The notes: generated by a model from the sequence alone, not told the origin. Counted from the stretch's first letter, positions 21,497 through 30,846 are shown. The stretch is DNA of 64,000 nt from Symbiodinium natans (GCA_905221605.1 CAJNDS010002080.1:793001-857000), one strand, 5' to 3'. Program-made: numbers and translations.

Positions 21497-22102
21497 CTGT
21501 AAAGACGAATTTTTACGGGGGTTTAGGGTTTAGGGTTTAGGGTTTAGGGTTTAGGGTTTGGGGCTTACGGTTTTCAAGGGTTTTGACACACAGGAATTTT
21601 GAAGGGTTATCACAGGGCTTTCGAACATTTCTTGCAAGCAAGGGTTCTTACGGTGTTCAACAGGTCCTTCAAAGCGCTTTAGAGCCTTCGCCGGGGTCTG
21701 AAGAAATGGGACTCCTTACACCACGAACCCCGAAACAACAAAGCAGGAAACCCAAAAGCCCAACTCCAACATCCCACCCGGCCTTCTAACTCCCTTTTGG
21801 TTTAGGGTTTATGGTTTAGGGTTTAGGGTTTAGGGTTTATGGTTTAGGGTCTAGGTTTGGGGTTTAGGGTTTAGGGTCCTAACTACCAGGCTGGGCTATT
21901 CTATCCTACAACCCCTTGGAAAGGCCCTTTATAGGGTTGCTTCTGGGGATTACAAGGCCGAACAGCCAACCTGGTAGGCACCCTAAACCCTAAACCCTAA
22001 ACCCTAAACCCTAAACCCTAAACCCTAAACCCTAAACCCTAAACCCTTAACCCTTAACCCTTAAACCTAATCCCAACAACCCAAGAAAAAAGAAAAAAAA
22101 AC

Positions 22103-22183
22103 CTTTCAGGCGCTCCAAGACATCACGAAGCCCACGCAAGCACCCCGGAGTTGGCTGTCTACAACCGCACGAAGCTGCCATCG
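22103..22183 (-). CDS. Predicted internal exon, unknown protein
   Basis: Acceptor CCGCTTGCCAG, donor AAAG|GTTTTTTTT. Reads MAASCGCRQPTPGCLRGLRD, then VLERLK. The ATG could be a start codon or internal. Confidence 0.5.
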
Positions 22184-22916
22184 CTGGCAAGCGGTTTTTG
22201 GGGTCTTAGGGTCTTAGGGTCTTGGGGTTTTAGGGTTTTCGGTTTTAGGGTTTTGGGGTTTAGGATTCAGGTTGGGGGCCTGAGGGTTTTTTTTGGGGGG
22301 CTTTGCAGCATGTCGGGGTTTTGGTGCTTTAGGGCGTTAGGGTTTTGGGTCTTGGGCTAGAGTGGAGCTTGGCGCTGTGGGTCTGGGTGGCGGAGCTACG
22401 AAGACGATGAAAGCCCAAACCCTAAACTGTAAACCACCCCACGTGAGGGCGCACAGTGGGGGGGGGGGGGTGGGCTTCTTCGGCGGGGTAGTGGCTTGCG
22501 GTGTGTGCCCCTAGATACCGATGTGCCCTGCAGGATAGTCGTCCCTCGGATTGTGGGCGGGGGGGGGCGTTAGATTCGACGCACCCCTCTGAGAAATGGC
22601 TGCCGGAGTAAAGTGCAGCTGCTCACGAAAGCTTGGAAAGAGACAATGGATACCTTTGCCCCCGAATCAACCCACTTTCTGGAAGTTATGCCTTGTAATC
22701 AGGCGGTATGACTTACTCCAAGCCCCAAAGATCGTTTAGTGAGGCACTTTTAGCCTCATTGCCCTATCACAAACCCGCAAACCCCAAACCCTACACCCCT
22801 AAACCCCAAACCCCAAACCCCAAACCCTAAACCCTAAACCCTAAACCCTGCCACGGCGGTTTGGGCTTTAGAGGGTTTGTGGGCTCAGGGATTTGGTGGT
22901 TCCTGGTGTTGAAAAC

Positions 22917-22984
22917 CTTCAGGGCGAGGGAAGGGCGGGCATTTTGAAGAAGAGGCTTGAAGCAAGCATACACCAAGAGATTGC
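22917..22984 (-). CDS. Predicted internal exon, unknown protein
   Basis: Acceptor CATCTGATTACAG, donor GAAG|GTTTTC. Reads QSLGVCLLQASSSKCPPFPR, then PE. Confidence 0.45.
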
Positions 22985-23287
22985 CTGTAATCAGATGCCC
23001 TCGAGCTTAAGCGGTTCAGGGATACGGGTTCAGGGGGGGCAGGCCTTACGGCTCAGGGATCCAGGGCAAGTAAGGGTGCCCTGAGAATCCTAAGGATTAG
23101 GGTTTAGGGGAGGGTTGCGGGTCTATAGGGTTTATAGGGCTCAGGGCCTAGGGCTTAGCAATAGAAGATTCAAGGTTTAGGGTTTAGGGCTAGGGTTTCA
23201 GCTCTTGTGGTTCTTAGATCGGGATGAGGGTGTGAAGTTTGTGGCCCTGCCTTGCGAGTAACCTACCCAGGCATCCATTGGGGCAAG

Positions 23288-23293
23288 GAAGGT

Positions 23294-23374
<81 letters not shown>

Positions 23375-23378
23375 GGTT
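23288..23378 (+). repeat. GGGTTGA heptamer array
   Basis: About 13 tandem copies of GGGTTGA, a one-base variant of the telomere-type GGGTTTA. The variant has been amplified homogeneously, which suggests local tandem expansion. Confidence 0.9.
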
Positions 23379-23415
23379 CAAGGGTCAAGAAGGGTTTAGG
23401 GATTAGGCTTCATAC

Positions 23416-23690
23416 CAGCAACTCCACGTCTCGGGGCCTCCAGCTTTGAGGGTGTTTGGTGACAAGGCTGGTCATACACTGCTGCGGAACAGCCCGAAGA
23501 AAAATGTTCTGAATCAGCCTCCGGTGGTTACGTGCAAGAGCTCGGGGCGTTGGGGTTAGGGTTCTCCGGTTTTTGGAGGCCATTTCCCCCTCTGTGCTGC
23601 CGGGGCGGTGGAAGTTCGATGGCGAGGAACAAACAAACATTGAAACGGCTGCCTGTTCTTTGCTGCAGTCCGCTAGGACACGGCAAGGAC
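23416..23690 (-). CDS. Predicted large exon, unknown protein
   Basis: The longest well-bounded exon outside the transposon: acceptor GCTTTGTACAG, donor GTATGAAG, 275 bp open throughout. Segments: CRVLADCSKEQAAVSMFVCS, STEGEMASKNRRTLTPTPRA, NIFLRAVPQQCMTSLVTKHP, ending WRPRDVELL. Upstream lies a hairpin (GGCGTCATG-N5-CATGACGCC). I do not recognise the protein. Confidence 0.65.
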
Positions 23691-24190
23691 CTGTACAAAG
23701 CATGTCGCGTCGCAGACCGTCGTGCTTTCGGCGTCATGCTTGCCATGACGCCCCTTAAACAGTCATACCTTTTGGCCGAACGCGACAAACACTGGTTCAC
23801 TTAAGGGGTATAAGGAGGGACCCCTATAGAAGGGACCCTGAATCTTATTGCCCTATATAACCCCTTATATAGTCCCTGTATGTATGTCTAAGTCTAAGTA
23901 GCCCCTAAAACACCCCACCCCCCAAAGAACCCCTAAGGTCCCTTGTAAGGGTCCCTGCTGAGTTCACACAGCTTCAAAGAGCCCTGGGCTCTTTGGCTGG
24001 CATCCATCTATCAAGCTCACAGGACGCAGTCCACGCACCTGACACGTCGAGACCTACCCTGAATTCAACGATGTTTCCTGGCATCCGGTTCAGCTCGAAG
24101 CCGGTAGATAACGCCTAGAAGTCCTAGAGGTTTTGTAGGGCTTTCCACCCTGAACCCTAAACCCTGAACCCTAAACCCTAAACCCTAAAC

Positions 24191-24239
24191 CCTGCTTCCA
24201 GGAGAGGGCACAAGCCGGTGGATCCTCCGGAACACCGGC
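24191..24239 (-). CDS. Predicted internal exon
   Basis: Acceptor GAGTTCGACAG, donor GTTTAGGG. Sixteen codons plus one base, AGVPEDPPACALSWKQ. Confidence 0.45.
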
Positions 24240-24289
24240 CTGTCGAACTCAGGTGAGCCCCTCCCAAACCGCCCCACGAAAACCCGCAA

Positions 24290-24417
24290 CTGAGTTGTGC
24301 TTAATAACCCTTTTGAAAACGATTATGAATAGGGTTTAGGGTTTAGGGTTTAGGGTTTACTTGTTGGGGTTTAGGGTTTAGGGTTTAGGTTCCCTTAAAA
24401 GATTAAGCACAACCCAG
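24290..24417. mobile_element. Inverted repeat around a TTTAGGG block
   Basis: Left GTTGTGCTTAATAACCCTTTT and right CCTTAAAAGATTAAGCACAAC are inverted copies. Between them lies mainly TTTAGGG repeat with a short ACTTGTTGGGG interruption. This reads as an intron-like unit: terminal inverted repeats plus a telomere-type core. Confidence 0.6.
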
Positions 24418-24447
24418 GACCAAGTGCCGAGGCTAGGATATGTACAC

Positions 24448-24528
24448 AGGGGCTTAGCAGCAGCGCCCATCTGTTGTGCATGAACAGCTCTTCATCAAAC
24501 GCATGCCCATCCATGCGAGAACTCGAAT
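24448..24528 (-). CDS. Predicted internal exon, unknown protein
   Basis: Acceptor GAGGATTGGGAG, donor GTGTACAT. The frame includes RMDGHAFDEELFMHNRWALL. Globular composition. Confidence 0.5.
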
Positions 24529-24608
24529 CTCCCAATCCTCAATGACTCACATCACTGAACCCTGAACCTTAAACTTAAACCCCAAACCCTAAGCCCTAAA
24601 CCCTGAAC

Positions 24609-24698
24609 CTTTCGGACATCCCCCGTGAGCAACAGATGGGCCTTACAGGTATGTATCAGGTATGCGCACGAAGCTTCCCCTCCTGCGAGCCTCCAGCA
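24609..24698 (-). CDS. Predicted internal exon, 30 codons
   Basis: Acceptor ATCGTCAAAG, donor AAAG|GTTCAGGG. Includes EASCAYLIHTCKAHLLLTGD and ends VRK. Confidence 0.55.
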
Positions 24699-25053
24699 CT
24701 TTGACGATGACGACGGGTATGTGATATAGGGATTAGGGTTTAGGGCTTGGGGTTGAGGGTTTAGGGATTGCAGGGTTTAGAGTTCGCAGTGGAGTGTTTC
24801 AGGTTCAGGATTTTAGGATACAGAATCTAGGGCTTCGTTCTTCAACCCCTGCTCTTTGAATTTGGAAGCACATGGCAGGAAAGCCCTGTAGGATTCCAAA
24901 AAGGTACAACAACAAACCTAGCCCCTAAACCCTAAACCCTAAACCCTAAACCCTAAACCCTAAACCCTAAACCCCAAACCCTAAACCCTAAACCCTAAAC
25001 CCTAACCGGGAGCTGCGGGCTCAGGGCCGTGAGCTCGGGCGCGTGCGCATCAC

Positions 25054-25121
25054 CGGGGCGGATCGGGCAGCATTGGGGCGTCAAAGAGCAGGCCCCGGAT
25101 TCCCTTCATAAGATCGGAAGC
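25054..25121 (-). CDS. Predicted internal exon
   Basis: Acceptor CAAACGCCAG, donor CCCG|GTGATGCG; the frame meets TGA just past the donor, which supports splicing there. Reads ASDLMKGIRGLLFDAPMLPD, then PP. Confidence 0.6.
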
Positions 25122-25369
25122 CTGGCGTTTGAGGGTTTGGGGTTTGGGGTTTAGGGTTAGGGTTTAGGGTTTAGGGTTTAGGGTTTAGGGTTTAGGGTTT
25201 AGGGTTTAGGGTTAGGTTTAGGGTTTAGGGTTTAGGGTTTAGGTTTTAGGGTTTAGTTTTTAGGGTTTAGGGTTTACGGTGAGGAGTATATAGGGCTTAG
25301 GGTCGAGGACTGAGGGTTTGTGTGACATCTGCAAGTTTGAGGTCTAGGAAAAGTGCTGGGTCGAGGGAG

Positions 25370-25415
25370 TGGCACCGAACACGTCGCGAAAGTCCGCTTG
25401 GTAGTCACACGCTTG
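25370..25415 (-). CDS. Possible exon, perhaps a C-terminus
   Basis: After GTGACTACCAAG the frame reads DFRDVFGATPSTQHFS and stops at TAG. It could be a terminal exon or chance. It lies next to a damaged family A-like element (about 25405-25625, TATCCCGGCAACAATATTGGCAC). Confidence 0.2.
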
Positions 25416-25739
25416 GTATCCCGGCAACAATATTGGCACACCTGTTTGGGTCGGTTCCTTTATGAGGGGGTTTCCGAAAAACAGGGACCACGAATTCAGA
25501 CCCCCAAATAGTAAGACTCCCTTATAAGAAGGATTCCAATAAGGTACCCCCCCCCCCCCCGCCCCCCAATTTCGGAAACCCCCCAATAAGGGAACCTGGA
25601 GGTAACAGGAAAAGGGTACCCCTAAACCCAAAACCCTAGACCCTAAGCCCCAAACCCTGAACACTAAACCCTAAAACACTAAACACTAAACACTAAACCC
25701 TAAACCCTAAGCCCGAAACCCTAACCCTAAACCACAAAC

Positions 25740-25864
25740 CCCGCAAACCACGGGGCTACCAAGCACCAGAGGCCGAGGAGCCGTGTCTTTCGCTGCGCTT
25801 TGCATCTGTCGCAGTGAAGGCCCCGCACTCACCACCTCAGCCGATCTCGCCAAGGCTTCCATGA
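25740..25864 (-). CDS. Predicted exon, 41 codons
   Basis: Acceptor TAAACCCAG, donor GTTTGTGG. Starts two bases before an ATG: MEALARSAEVVSAGPSLRQM, later APRPLVLGSPVVCG. The ATG might be a real start codon because the phase does not fit the exon at 26145-26251. Confidence 0.6.
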
Positions 25865-26144
25865 CTGGGTTTAGGGCTTGGGGTTTAGGGTTTAGGGTTT
25901 AGGGTTTAGGGTTTAGGGTTTAGGGTTTGGGGTTTGGGGTTTACGGTTTAGGGTCAGGCTGCAACGTCCCCTGTACTCACGTAAGCCTAGGACATAACCA
26001 TAGTAGGGCACTTAAGGGGCTTGTAAGTGGGTTATAAAGTACAGATAGAAGTGGTTCACCAAGCACCCCTAAACCCTAAACCCTAAACCCCAAACCCTAA
26101 ACCCTAAACCCTAAACCCTAAACCCTAAACCCTAAACCCTAAAC

Positions 26145-26251
26145 CTCCAGGTAGGACAAGGGGCATCGGCCGCAAGCCCGGCCGCAGCGAAAGTACCGCT
26201 GGTGGCCGTGCGGCCGGTGATCATGGCAGCATGCCAAGCTCGGGATACCGC
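26145..26251 (-). CDS. Predicted internal exon, 35 codons
   Basis: Acceptor GCCTCTGGCAG, donor GGAG|GTTTAGGG, where the telomere-type block begins exactly at the donor. Includes AVSRAWHAAMITGRTATSGT and TFAAAGLAADAPCPTW. Confidence 0.65.
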
Positions 26252-26483
26252 CTGCCAGAGGCCCTCCCCATAGGGTTTAGGGTTTAGGGTTTAGGGTTTA
26301 GGGTTTAGGGTTTAGGGTTTAGGGTTTAGGGATACATGCTTTTGGCAGCGTGTCTTGTTCCAGAAGCTTCACAAATCCTTGTGCGGTATGTTGTGCAAAG
26401 AGCAAGAACACTGTACACCCTCCGCTCCCCCCTCCCCCCCCCCCTCCCCCTCTCCCCCTCACCCTAAACCCTAAACCCTAAAC

Positions 26484-26574
26484 CCCCCCATGACTTCAGG
26501 CCAGGGTTCAGAAGGTTGATCAGGAGGCAGCGACGGGCAGACTGACCCAAACAGCGCGTGTTCTTGGGTGATAT
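26484..26574 (-). CDS. Predicted internal exon
   Basis: Acceptor GAACTGGTAG, donor GTTTAGGG after a G run. Includes CLGQSARRCLLINLLNPGLK. Its phase-0 start fits the phase-0 end of 26838-26875, so these two are probably consecutive. Confidence 0.55.
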
Positions 26575-26837
26575 CTACCAGTTCCTAGTTCATTATTGGG
26601 ATAATATTAAGAAATTATTTTTTCCTTATTGAGTTTAAGTACCCTTAAAAGTGTAAAATGTTACCCGACTATGACAAAGGTTCATGGATACTTCCTACTA
26701 AACCCTGAACCCTTAAAATCGCTGCTCTCCTTAAAAAACTGCACTACGCCACAGAGGCTGCTGGAGAACCCAGCTTTACAAGGCCTTAAGCATGAGATCA
26801 CACCATTTCGAGTTTCGAGAGTTAGGCTTGACTCTAC

Positions 26838-26875
26838 CGGCTGCCGCCCTGGGCGAAGTCCCTGTATCATGCGCC
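26838..26875 (-). CDS. Predicted 38-bp exon
   Basis: Strong acceptor GGGTTTTGGTTTCAG, donor CCG|GTAGAG. Reads RMIQGLRPGRQP. Phase-compatible with 26484-26574. Confidence 0.5.
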
Positions 26876-27188
26876 CTGAAACCAAAACCCCAACACTCTT
26901 ATCAGTTCGGGTGCAGGGTTTGAGAGGAAGCCGTGAAAATGTCCTACCTACGTAGTAAACCCTATGAAGCCGAATCATGTATCACGTCTTGCATTCGTAC
27001 TTGGCTTTACTTTACACATGTTTAGTCCTTTTTTAATGCACTTACTCATACTGAATTGTAATGTAGGTTGTTGAGTCTTTACTTGTTTCTCTTCTCAAGC
27101 CCTGCACCCCCAAGCACCCCTAAACCCTAAACCCTAAACCCTAAACCCTAAACCCTAAACCCTAAACCCCAAACCCCAAACCCTAAAC

Positions 27189-27340
27189 CCCTTCTTGCCT
27201 CGGAGGTCTTCTCCCCCAGCCGGAGTCCCTTGAGCTCATCCCGAAGGTGCGTCCCTCGCTCATTTCGGGTGCAGTGCAGCAGGAGGGAGTGAATGAACCT
27301 CTCCGCGGTGACGGTGTTCCTTGAGATGTCCGAAAACCTT
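27189..27340 (-). CDS. Predicted internal exon, about 50 codons
   Basis: The acceptor is formed by the repeat itself (GGGCTTAGGGTTTAG); the donor is GTTTAGGG. Frame: FSDISRNTVTAERFIHSLLL, HCTRNERGTHLRDELKGLRL, GEKTSEARR. Clearly protein-like and charged. Family unknown. Confidence 0.65.
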
Positions 27341-27476
27341 CTAAACCCTAAGCCCAAAGCCCTAAACCCCTATGTATGCTAACTAAATACTTTGCCCAAA
27401 GATGACAATCTCGAGATAGGAGGTGAGAAGGAAACGTCCGAAGCGACCTACTAGTTGTAAGCAAACCTGTGCACGA

Positions 27477-27499
27477 CAAACCACTTTTGGGTTCAGGGG
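27477..27499. repeat. Left half of a perfect 23-bp inverted pair
   Basis: AAACCACTTTTGGGTTCAGG, continuing GGG; its inverted copy lies at 27664-27686. The predicted exon at 27575-27667 sits between them, as expected if both flanking introns share the same terminal sequence. Confidence 0.75.
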
Positions 27500-27574
27500 G
27501 TTTAGGGTTTTAGGGTTCATGGGGTTTAGGGTTTAGGTTTCCGGGGGTTTAGTGTTTAGGGCTTGGTGATATAC

Positions 27575-27667
27575 AGCTCGGGGGGCAAGAAGCAAACAAA
27601 AGGCCCAGCCGACACAAAGCCCTCATACGCAAAGGCCCATCTCCCCTCGCGTTGTCCCGAAAACCCC
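27575..27667 (-). CDS. Predicted exon between inverted intron ends
   Basis: Acceptor TTTTGGGTTCAG inside the 23-bp inverted sequence; donor GAGCT|GTATATC. The frame includes GDGPLRMRALCRLGLLFASC. Confidence 0.4.
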
Positions 27668-27862
27668 CTGAACCCAAAAGTGGTTTAGGGTTTAGGGTTT
27701 AGGGTTTAGGGTTTAGGGTTAGGGCCCTAAACCCTAAGCCCTAAGCCCTAAACCCTAAACCCTGAACCCTGAACCCTAAACCATAAACCCTAAACCCTAA
27801 ATCAATAAAAAGAGGTTCTGAGTCGTCGAGGCACAGCTTTTTCAGTAAGCTTAGGGTGTAGG

Positions 27863-27964
27863 GTTGGGACGTTCCCCCTTATACGAACAGTCCTCCATAG
27901 GGATTCGAATCGGGGGTACTATCATCCCTATTCAGGACTGTTCGTATAAGGGGGAGCATCCCAA
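27863..27964. mobile_element. Inverted-repeat element, family D, copy 2
   Basis: Ends GTTGGGACGTTCCCCCTTAT and the complement of CTTGGGATGCTCCCCCTTAT, each followed by ACGAACAGTCCT. Terminal repeats of about 32 bp with few mismatches and a 35-bp core. The clearest small inverted-repeat element in the window. Confidence 0.8.
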
Positions 27965-28094
27965 GTGTAGTGTTGGGGCCCATAGAACCCTAAAGAGAGC
28001 CTAAAAACTTTCTTCTAGTAGACCTGTGGTTCAGGGTTTAGGGTGTGGGGGTATAGGGAACCCTAAACGAGCCTAACCCCAAACGAGCCTAAAC

Positions 28095-28154
28095 CACTCA
28101 GACATGAAATCTAAGAACTGCCATCGAACTCTTCTGCGCCTCTGCAAGCCGATG
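28095..28154 (-). CDS. Predicted exon, frame uncertain
   Basis: Excellent acceptor CATCTCCTCTGGGTTTCAG. Candidate donors are GTTTAGG (frame IGLQRRRRVRWQFLDFMSE), GTCTGAG (HRLAEAQKSSMAVLRF) or GTTCTTAG (SACRGAEEFDG). The last fits the phase of 28324-28449. Confidence 0.45.
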
Positions 28155-28323
28155 CTGAAACCCAGAGGAGATGCACAAACCCGAACCTTAAACCGTAAAC
28201 TTCCAAACCCTAAACCCTAACCCGGGCCCATGGCCGTAAGTGACAGTGAAGCTTCTTTGAACCCTAAACCCGATAACCCTAAACCTGATAAACCTCCTAA
28301 ACCCTAAACCCTAAACCCTAAAC

Positions 28324-28449
28324 CCCATGGGCCGGGGCTCATGGCCGTAACGCAGTTCCGCGACACGAAAGCCTGGGCATCGCGCCAGGCTCTGCTTGCC
28401 GGGCCCCGGACATCGCGGCGGTCTCGGATCAGGGCCTTGGTTTTGTGAG
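28324..28449 (-). CDS. Predicted internal exon, about 41 codons
   Basis: Acceptor TAGCCCCAAG, donor GTTTAGGG. Segments: HKTKALIRDRRDVRGPASRA and WRDAQAFVSRNCVTAMSPGP. Strong protein-like composition; family unknown. Confidence 0.6.
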
Positions 28450-28589
28450 CTTGGGGCTAGGGTTTAGGGCGTAGGGTTTAGGGTTGAGGGTTTAGGGTTC
28501 AGGGTGCAGGGCTTAGTTGTGTGTTTTTGCTTTGTGTTTGGAGAGTGCGGGGGGGGGGGGGGGGGTATAGGATTTAGAGGCAGTCTACA

Positions 28590-28669
28590 ATAGGGTTCGT
28601 GGGATTTGGGTCGCAAGCATCAAAAGTGGATAGGCAAAGTAGCCAAGTGTGTCCCCACACGCGCTGCTG
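28590..28669 (-). CDS. Possible exon, hydrophobic
   Basis: Acceptor GGGGCGAACTGTAG. One frame gives SSACGDTLGYFAYPLLMLAT (membrane-like). The left boundary was not found with confidence. A C14A18 tract follows upstream at 28775-28806. Confidence 0.35.
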
Positions 28670-28949
28670 CTACAGTTCGCCCCGAGCACGGAAAAAGGGG
28701 TTTGGGTGTCAGGGTTTTAGGGATTCGGGTTTTAGGGGGGCCTCGGGTCAAAGCAAATATTCCAAAATGGTAAGCCCCCCCCCCCCCCAAAAAAAAAAAA
28801 AAAAAAACTGGATAACCAAAGAAAAAGAAGCGAGACCCCTAAACCCTAAACCCTAAACCCTAAACCCTAAACCCTAAACCCTAAACCCTAAACCCTAAAC
28901 CCTAAACCCTAAACCCCAGCCCCTAGCCCCTAAACCCTAAACCCTAAAC

Positions 28950-29070
28950 CACGAGCCCCAGCAGCCGTGTAGAACATCTCGGCCACAAGCCCAGGATGCT
29001 GTCTCACACGAAGAAAGGCCCTCCTCACCACCGGCCAGAAGATGCAGTTCAGCAGATCGGTCCCCAAAGC
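28950..29070 (-). CDS. Predicted internal exon, 40 codons
   Basis: Acceptor CCTCTCTGAACAG, donor CGTG|GTTTAGGG. Reads LGTDLLNCIFWPVVRRAFLR, then VRQHPGLVAEMFYTAAGAR. The splice sites are good and the telomere-type blocks (28838-28948 and 29083-29130) abut the exon almost exactly. Confidence 0.7.
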
Positions 29071-29256
29071 CTGTTCAGAGAGGGGTTTAGGGTTTAGGGT
29101 TTAGGGTTTAGGGTTTAGGGTTTAGGGTTTGGGGGTTTGGGGGTTTGGGCGTTTGGGCGTTTGGGCGTTTGAGGGGCTCTAGGAACTCGCGCCTCGCAGG
29201 GCCTCAAGTACGAACCTAGCTTTTTGGGATGCGGGGCCTGGCCTTAACCCTCCCTA

Positions 29257-29361
29257 AGGGTCCATGCACCTATATAGTATATACGTGGCCCCTAAAGCTA
29301 CTATATAGGAATAGGAAGCCCTATAAGGCCCAAGTATCTACTATATAGGTACATGGACCCT
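29257..29361. mobile_element. Inverted-repeat element, family C, copy 2
   Basis: AGGGTCCATGCACCTATATA at the left is the inverse of TATATAGGTACATGGACCCT at the right. It shares the terminal AGGGTCCATG with 9106-9250 but has an unrelated core. Confidence 0.75.
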
Positions 29362-29750
29362 GCCTGTAAGAAGCCCCGGCCCGTAGCAAGGACTGGCTGG
29401 TTCTTAGTGGGGAATGAGGGAATGAGGGCCCTGTGTAACCCCTTAAAGGGTATATATATATATATGTGGCATGGACCTTTATGTATTATTTGACGTTCTC
29501 TCTTGTTTTGTATTTAAAAACCTATAAACAAACTAAATCCAAGAAACCTGAAGCACAAATTCACCAATTTCGTTCTCTTAGGGTTTAGGGCTTACGATTT
29601 ATAATTTACTCTTTTTTTGATGTGAACGTACAGACGCAGTCAGATGTTGGCAACGAATACTAGCTATCACTTCTGCTCTTGCGTGGGGGATGATCCAAGC
29701 GGTCTCTCGGGTCGAGCTGCGCACCGTTGTGCGCACATTGCAGTGTCCTG

Positions 29751-30260
29751 TCAGCTGTCGTGCCCAATTGTTGCTTGGTGTGGATCGGCAAAGATCACTG
29801 CTACTGAAAGAGGCATCTTCTCATGAAGATGCCCTAACTCTTTCAAGACATCTACATTATCATTCAACGCGTACAGACGTCGGTTCGACAACCTGTAAAA
29901 CTTCGTACTCTTCTTCACAAACTGAAGTGGACGCGAGTCCTGCAGTGCCCTGAACCGTCTCGTGCAGAAAACACCCCCGCAGAAAATCACTGCCTTTACC
30001 GCAAGCATTGGAATCATACAACCGCACAACCCGCTACAGTCCACCTCCGCCACGGACGCACCCATGACCGCAGAAGCCACTGCCCCGCCGATAAGGAGCC
30101 GACCAAAAAAAGCAACGACGGCACCCATTGCAAAAGACCTGCGAAAACGTCTCGCGTAATCAGTGACCATCATACAACAATCGGTGAACAATCTTAAGAC
30201 ACTATTTTTGCGGGCAACCAATAGCAACTGGTCGACCAAGCCGATGCCTGAAGACGGCAC
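29751..30260 (-). CDS. Hypothetical ORF in tandem unit 1
   Basis: A 169-codon open frame without recognised homology. Residues about 40-110 are Ala/Gly/Val-rich and hydrophobic (SFAMGAVVAFFGRLLIGGAV), suggesting one or two membrane segments. The C-terminal part has NDNVDVLKELGHLHEKMPLS. It is the intact member of a 575-bp tandem duplication. It may be a real small membrane protein or an exon of a larger gene; no telomere-type blocks interrupt it. Confidence 0.4.
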   Translation of the reverse strand: MPSSGIGLVDQLLLVARKNSVLRLFTDCCMMVTDYARRFRRSFAMGAVVAFFGRLLIGGAVASAVMGASVAEVDCSGLCGCMIPMLAVKAVIFCGGVFCTRRFRALQDSRPLQFVKKSTKFYRLSNRRLYALNDNVDVLKELGHLHEKMPLSVAVIFADPHQATIGHDS

Positions 30261-30333
30261 GGCTGCGGCGCCTCGGAGCTTGTCTTCCTGACTCGGGAAA
30301 CTGCTGCGGCCGACGCCAAGTCTCGCCAGCTGT

Positions 30334-30846
30334 CGTGCACAATTGTTGCTTGGTGTGCGTCGACAAAGATCACTGCTACTGAAAGAGGCTTCTTCTCATG
30401 AAGATGCCCTAACTCTTTCAAGACATCTACATTATCATTCAACGCGTACAGATGTCGGTTCGACAATCTGTCGAACTTCGTACTCTTCTTCACAAACTGA
30501 AGTGGACGCGAGTCCTGCAGTGCCCTGAACCGTCTCGTGCAGAAAACACTCCCGCAGAAAATCACCTTGAGACACATGCCTTTACCGCAAGCATTGGAAT
30601 CATGCAGCCGCACAACCCGCTACGGTCCACCTCCGCCACGGACACTCCCATGACCGCAGAAGCCACTGCCCCGCCGAGAAGGAGCCAACAAAAAAAAGCA
30701 ACGACAGCACCCATTGCAAAAGACCCGCGAAAACTTCTCGGATAATCAGTGACCATCATACAACAATCGGTGAACAATCTTAAGACACTAACTTTGCGGA
30801 CAACAAATAGCAACTCGTTGACCAAGCCGATGCCTGAAAACGGCAC
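30334..30846 (-). pseudogene. Second tandem copy of the hypothetical ORF, frameshifted
   Basis: The same sequence as 29751-30260 shifted by 575 bp, with substitutions. It carries an 11-bp insertion (TTGAGACACAT region, near 30567-30579) that breaks the frame in two: the N-terminal part ends after KACVSR and the rest is open in another frame. If the copies are exons with a splice nearby, the break might be tolerated. Confidence 0.5.

Larger units (their letters stand above)
1..29130. repeat. Interspersed telomere-type repeat field (left)
   Basis: Dozens of (CCCTAAA)n or (TTTAGGG)n blocks with degenerate relatives (CCCTGAA, GGGTTTG, GGGTTCA). Larger CCCTAAA blocks lie near 374-564, 1689-1890, 7501-7612, 11286-11375, 14243-14415, 15648-15694, 17246-17400, 19372-19530, 21983-22065, 24924-25003, 26068-26144 and 28838-28948. 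Larger TTTAGGG blocks lie near 1992-2069, 7698-7811, 8930-9012, 11100-11163, 12478-12575, 16036-16208, 25130-25275, 26273-26331 and 29083-29130. A recurring arrangement is CCCTAAA block, 40-300 bp unique island, TTTAGGG block. The islands are the exons listed separately. Because these blocks are everywhere, the block at base 1 does not by itself show that the window starts at a chromosome end. Confidence 0.95.
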
